The notes below the pieces were generated by a model, which had not been told where the DNA came from, searched no databases, and saw only the letters and a program-made list of their open reading frames with translations. A DNA stretch of 64,000 bases from Cryptomeria japonica (lineage: Eukaryota; Streptophyta; Pinopsida; Cupressales; Cupressaceae): contig NC_081413.1 of NCBI RefSeq assembly GCF_030272615.1, positions 604,376,709 to 604,440,708 on the forward strand. Reading direction: 5' to 3'. A program made the translations under genes and the position numbers. Shown here piece by piece: positions 59,920 to 64,000 of the stretch (within the stretch, counting starts at the first letter, position 1; the number at the start of each line of letters is the position of its first letter).

Positions 59920-60850
59920 TCATCAACTATTCTACCAAGAAATCATACAGTGGCTCATTGTTAGGAATGTCAACTAAGGATCCAATTGTAGCCATGGCAT
60001 CTAGTTCTCTATTATGTACTCTTGAAATTTTTTCAAAGACAATTTCATCACAATAGCTTTTATAGTCATCCACTATAATTTTGAAGCGAACAAGTTTTTC
60101 ATCCTTTATCATCTAATCATTGTTGACTTGGATAAGGACTAGCTAATAATTGACATACACATGAAGCTTTTTAATCATCTATTTGACAATTATTCCAAAA
60201 CCTGTGATAAGTGCCTCATACTTTGCTATGTTATTTGTGCATGGGAAAGCTATTCTTTAACACTTTGGAATGGCATTCTTCTTGATGTGTGATTAAAAGA
60301 ATTCCTACTCCTAACCCATCTTGTGTGTAAGAATCATCAAAGTACAACTTCCATTTCGTTGATGTTATCACTATGATTATTGATTCATCTAGAAAATCAG
60401 ACATAAGTGGATGATCTACTACTCTAGGGGCATCTGCAAGTCAATTGTCTATTATTTGTCCCTTGGTTGTCTTTCAATCAATGTATTCTATGTCAAAATT
60501 ACTCAAGATCATTGCCCACTTTTCTAGTCTACTAGTGAGGGCTGCTTTGTTAAGCAAGTATTTGAGTAGATCTATCTTTGCCACAAGCTCAATTTGGTGA
60601 TTTCGCATATAATTTTGTAGCTTCTAGGTGGCAAAAACAACTACTAAACATGTGCATTCAATATGTGTACAATTGAGATCATACTCTACTAGTGTGTAAC
60701 TAATATAATATATGGCTCTTTGTTTTCCTTCTTCATCATGTTGTGCCAAGAGGGCCCCTAGTGCCAATGTTGTAGTTGAAATATGCATAATCATTGACTT
60801 CCCTTGTATAGGAGGCATCAACACTAGTGGTGAAAATGAATTGTCTTTGA
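59920..60850 (-). pseudogene. gypsy RNase H and additional (Tat-type) RNase H, decayed
   Basis: First domain at 60480-60824: TTTLALGALLAQHDEEGKQR, IYYISYTLVEYDLN, then KWAMILSNFDIEYID. Second domain at 59927-60350: WKLYFDDSYTQDGLGVGILL (near 60330) and, at its end, RVHNRELDAMATIGSLVDIP, where N-R-E-x-D-A is the usual final motif. Two RNase H-like domains in series support the Tat assignment. Several stops intervene. Confidence 0.8.
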
Positions 60851-61036
60851 CTTGTTGGAAGGACGATTAAAATTGTTTTGTCCATTTGAAGGGTTCACCC
60901 TTTTGAAGAAAATGTTGAATATTTTTGTATTTGTCTGCTAGTTATGTGATGAATATGTGGATGTTTTGAAGACTGTGAAGTTGTGTTATATTTCTTGGTG
61001 GAGGAATGTTAATGATTTATTTCCCTTTTGCTAGGT

Positions 61037-61790
61037 CTACCTCAATTCCTCTATGAAAAGAAGTGAATCCAGAAGTTTGCTAAAAAGAACTCCAAAGACA
61101 CATTTATTAGGATTGAGTTTGACCTTATAGTATTCTAATTTTTCAAAGATAACAAATAATACATTTAGATGTTTGTCTTTGAAAACCGATTTTGCAAGAA
61201 GCTCATCCATATAATCCTCCATCAAGGTATGCATAATGTCATGAAAGATAGTGGTCATAGGTCATTGATAAGTTGTCCAATTTTTTTGTTCCAATAGGAA
61301 TGATGTTCTAGTAGTATGTATCCCAGGAACATGTGAAGGTAGTCTTATGTTGGTCCGTGGGTTCCATTCTTATCTGATTACAACCAAAAAATCTATCTAT
61401 TAATGACAACATCTCATAACTAGTTGTTAGATCTACAATCATGTTGATGTTTGGTAAATGAAGCCATGTTTTGGACATGCTTTATTTAAGTATCTAAAAT
61501 ATGTGCAAATATTTATGCCTTTAGTGGGTTTGGTGACTAGTACCAAATTAGAGATCCATTTTGAATAATCAATGTGTAAAATGAAATTGATATTCAATAG
61601 TTTCTTCAGTTCAACTTTTACCAAGAGAGCAATCTATGGTTGTGTCTTTCTTAACATTTTTTTCGATGTGATTTGCTGGTAGATAAAGAGGTATATAATG
61701 TAGGACCAATTTAGGCTCCAGTCAAGGCATGTTAACATATAACCAAGAAATGTTTGTTAGTCTTTTTGTGAAGAATATGGTAAAGTCTAT
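61037..61790 (-). pseudogene. gypsy reverse transcriptase (decayed)
   Basis: Order seen: PKLVLHYIPLYLPANH (near 61740), HIDYSKWISNLVLVTKPTKG then YFRYLNKACPK (61439-61624), MTTIFHDIMHTLMEDYMDEL (61199-61258), and YYKVKLNPNKCVFGV. The catalytic Y-V-D-D reads Y-M-D-E, so the second metal ligand is altered as well as the frame being broken. It would copy element RNA into DNA in the particle. Confidence 0.85.
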
Positions 61791-62579
61791 ATTTTTTTGT
61801 ATCTATTAGAGATGTGGCAAAGTCGACAATCTTTTGATTATCTGTTGTACTAAGGTTGATCTCTTCTAACTTCTTGGCTAATATATAATGGAGATCTTAT
61901 TTGACATATTGGGAGTACATCCATCCTTCCATCCTCAATCACCTTAGAGAGATTTTTACCCTTGGATATGTCCTTTATTTTTACTTTTTTACAATCAGAA
62001 GATGCTTTTTTATTTCCATCTAAAGACCTATTTTTATTTTTTTATAGTTTTTCATTTTTGCAACTAGAAGGTGGAATGGAATCTCGAAAGTAAGCAATAT
62101 TGTTGATATTCAATGCAAAACTAGATTTATGATCACCCAAGGGTTAACCCTTTCAAAGTTCTATAAACTCAATGATGGCTTCATTGCTATAAAAAATATC
62201 CATGTTTGAAGGTCCCTATTGATCCCAATTGATAAGTTAACATTAAACTAGGGATATCTTATCATTGGTGCTAAAAAAATTTATGGATGAAGAATTTATG
62301 GTAAAGACTAAGGAATCATTTGGATCCAAAAGGAATTGATCTAGGCATGACCATTAGTATATTAATTCTAATAGGAATCAAAATCAATATCTTCAACAAA
62401 TGTCTCCATACAATAAACAACATTAACATCTTTATTCAAAAGAAAATTAGTATTAGGAGCTCCCAATTTCAATGGTATGAACCCAAGCCCTTTATTCTTT
62501 AGAAAATGTAGATATTGGGTGGGATGCTTAAATTCATTGTTTTTGTGCAAGAGAATGTTGAGGCTGATGAATGCTAATG

Positions 62580-64000
62580 TGTTGTAACTTCCCCCAGCAA
62601 ACCAATTGACCATTCTGAACCAATACCAGCTTCTCATGATCCTAAAGTTTTTTGTCAATATCATTGTCAACTAGGTCATGAAAATGAGAAATGTTTTAGT
62701 TGAGGAATAAGATTCAAGACTTTATTGATAAAAATACTATATTCATAGCTAGTTTGAATGAAAAACAAATAAATTTGTATCTCCTTCTAAACAAAACCTC
62801 CAAATATTCACCAACCTATTGCCTTCTCATTCTACCAATGTTGTTGAGTATAAGACAATTTATCTCTCCCCTAATGACCTTGGTATAAAACGTAATAAAT
62901 TTGTAAACCTCATTGCCAAACCTAAACCTACAAAAGACCTATGCATTACATTTGATCTTGGTGATACTATTATTGCACCCGATGGTCCATTATATATTAT
63001 TGTGAAGATCAAAGACAAACTCTCACAAGGGGTGCTCATTGATCTAGTATGTATGGTGAATGTGATTACTAAAGAACATATTTTTACTCAATAATTGCAT
63101 CAAGTAAAATTTGATAAATTTAATGTTACGGTTAAGGTGTATGATGGTTTTTCTTTCCCTACTATTGGTTTTATTACTCTTTCTATTGAGGTTTGTACTA
63201 AGTGCTTAGATGTCACCTTTACTATTATTCTTACATCGTATGAATTTCGTGTGAACCTAGGACATCCATGGCTCTCTTCCATGAAAGATATCCCTTCTAC
63301 AATTCATAAATGTTTGAAACTCCCTTATAATGTCACTATTATAAAAATTAATTAATGCCTTTACCAACCCATAACAAAGCATGGAAATTTCACTATTGAT
63401 TACTTTTGGCCTAAACAACCTGAGCCCTTAAAGCCTCGAAATGGAATCATTTTCTTATCTTATCAAAACCCAAAAAATGAGATGATATTGGCCTTGAGTA
63501 AACCTATAGACCCTACACCCATGGATATTGCTCTTCCTCATAATGGACTTGGTCTTCTTCCTACTCCTTCTATTCCTCCTATATATGCTATAGTCCCACC
63601 TCCTACGTCTTATAAAGGAAAGCACTTAACATCATGTAAATCTCAAACCATTGGAGTTTCTTTAGTTCCTCCCCCTATAAGGGAAGAAAACAAGCCTATG
63701 TCAATTGATCCTCAACCTTCAAAAGTCATAACTAAAACTAAAAAGAATCATTGTGTGAGAGAACATCGATGAAGATGTCATGTTAAGGCTCGTGAACTTT
63801 CTTCCCAAACCATTTCCTCTCTAATGAAACCAAATATTGATTTGATCCCATTTTTTAAGCCTTCGCCTAACCCTAGGAAGGAAGTTCAACTCAAATACCC
63901 TAAGCTAAAAATGCTCAAAGAAATGATGGTTCAACTTCTTTTCATTTTAAAGATCCTATTTTTATTAATTTAGATAATGATATAGATGATGATAATGTTG
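62580..64000 (+). mobile_element. Ty3/gypsy element (Tat-like), gag end and protease, plus strand
   Basis: Near 62625-62700 a gag zinc-binding motif reads CQYHCQLGHENEKCFS, followed after a shift by RNKIQDFIDKNTIF. The protease region runs through 62819-63355 with one in-frame TAA at 63092: FDLGDTIIAPDGPLYIIVKI, VLIDLVCMVNVITKEHIF, LGHPWLSSMKDIPSTIHKCL. The active-site D-x-G is changed to D-L-V. A proline-rich linker (63482-63772: ALPHNGLGLLPTPSIPPIYA) leads towards RT, which would lie beyond the window. Orientation is opposite to the pol remains just to the left. Confidence 0.8.

Larger units (their letters stand above)
59140..62500 (-). mobile_element. Ty3/gypsy element (Tat type), pol region, decayed
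   Basis: Read right to left on the minus strand: RT, RT-linked RNase H, a second RNase H, integrase. The additional RNase H-like domain before integrase is characteristic of the Tat lineage of plant Ty3/gypsy elements. All domains have stops and shifts. No LTR was found to the left. To the right the coding signal ends near 62500, where a plus-strand gypsy fragment begins, so this copy lost its own gag and protease. Confidence 0.85.

Noticed and set aside
1-64000. tRNA, rRNA or plastid gene insertions
   Set aside because: No cloverleaf with A/B boxes, conserved rRNA words or plastid gene was recognised by eye; a covariance-model scan would be needed to exclude short tRNA relics.

Overview
The window reads as plant nuclear DNA, almost certainly from a seed plant with a large, repeat-choked genome. 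A gymnosperm is my best guess, from the very low gene density and the age of the decayed elements; that is inference. It holds no intact protein-coding gene that I can support. The only recognisable host gene is a broken, truncated laccase on the minus strand (34506-35673). Nearly everything else is transposable-element debris, satellite, microsatellite or AT-rich spacer.

Layout. 1-3.6 kb: 5' remnant of a Ty3/gypsy element, then a dispersed repeat. 3.6-18.3 kb: a nested block. A roughly 149-bp satellite (short at 4.4-4.6 kb, about 21 monomers at 15.2-18.3 kb) flanks a GC-richer island that looks organelle-derived (4590-6705 and 12471-15190). That island is itself split by a complete non-autonomous LTR element of the LARD type (6706-12470; LTRs about 2.0 and 1.6 kb, PBS, PPT, near-perfect 5-bp target duplication, no coding capacity). 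18.3-24.3 kb: unrecognised decayed sequence, a copia solo LTR (20440-21732) and a CA microsatellite. 24.3-31.3 kb: a complete but dead Ty1/copia element on the minus strand (24300-31346) with gag, protease, integrase, RT and RNase H in order; the solo LTR belongs to its family.

31-48 kb: the laccase pseudogene and four degenerate copies of one unrecognised ORF family, called family X here (32900-34378 minus, 37733-38880 plus, 40255-40575 plus as a tail only, 45748-47220 plus), with a LINE 3' end (43880-45560). 48-57 kb: AT-rich spacer, a second LINE RNase H fragment (52030-52760), a 354-bp TRIM element (53908-54261) and two solo-LTR-like sequences (49415-50159; 55036-56253). 57-64 kb: a short tandem repeat, a CpG-rich patch, then two partial Ty3/gypsy elements of the Tat type in opposite orientation (pol on minus 59140-62500; gag-protease on plus 62580-64000, running off the window).

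I do not see a coherent multi-gene system working together. The most promising unexplained items are family X, the dimeric dyad-symmetric satellite and the organelle-like island lodged inside it. All coordinates, alignments and similarity statements were read by eye; no alignment or database search was run.
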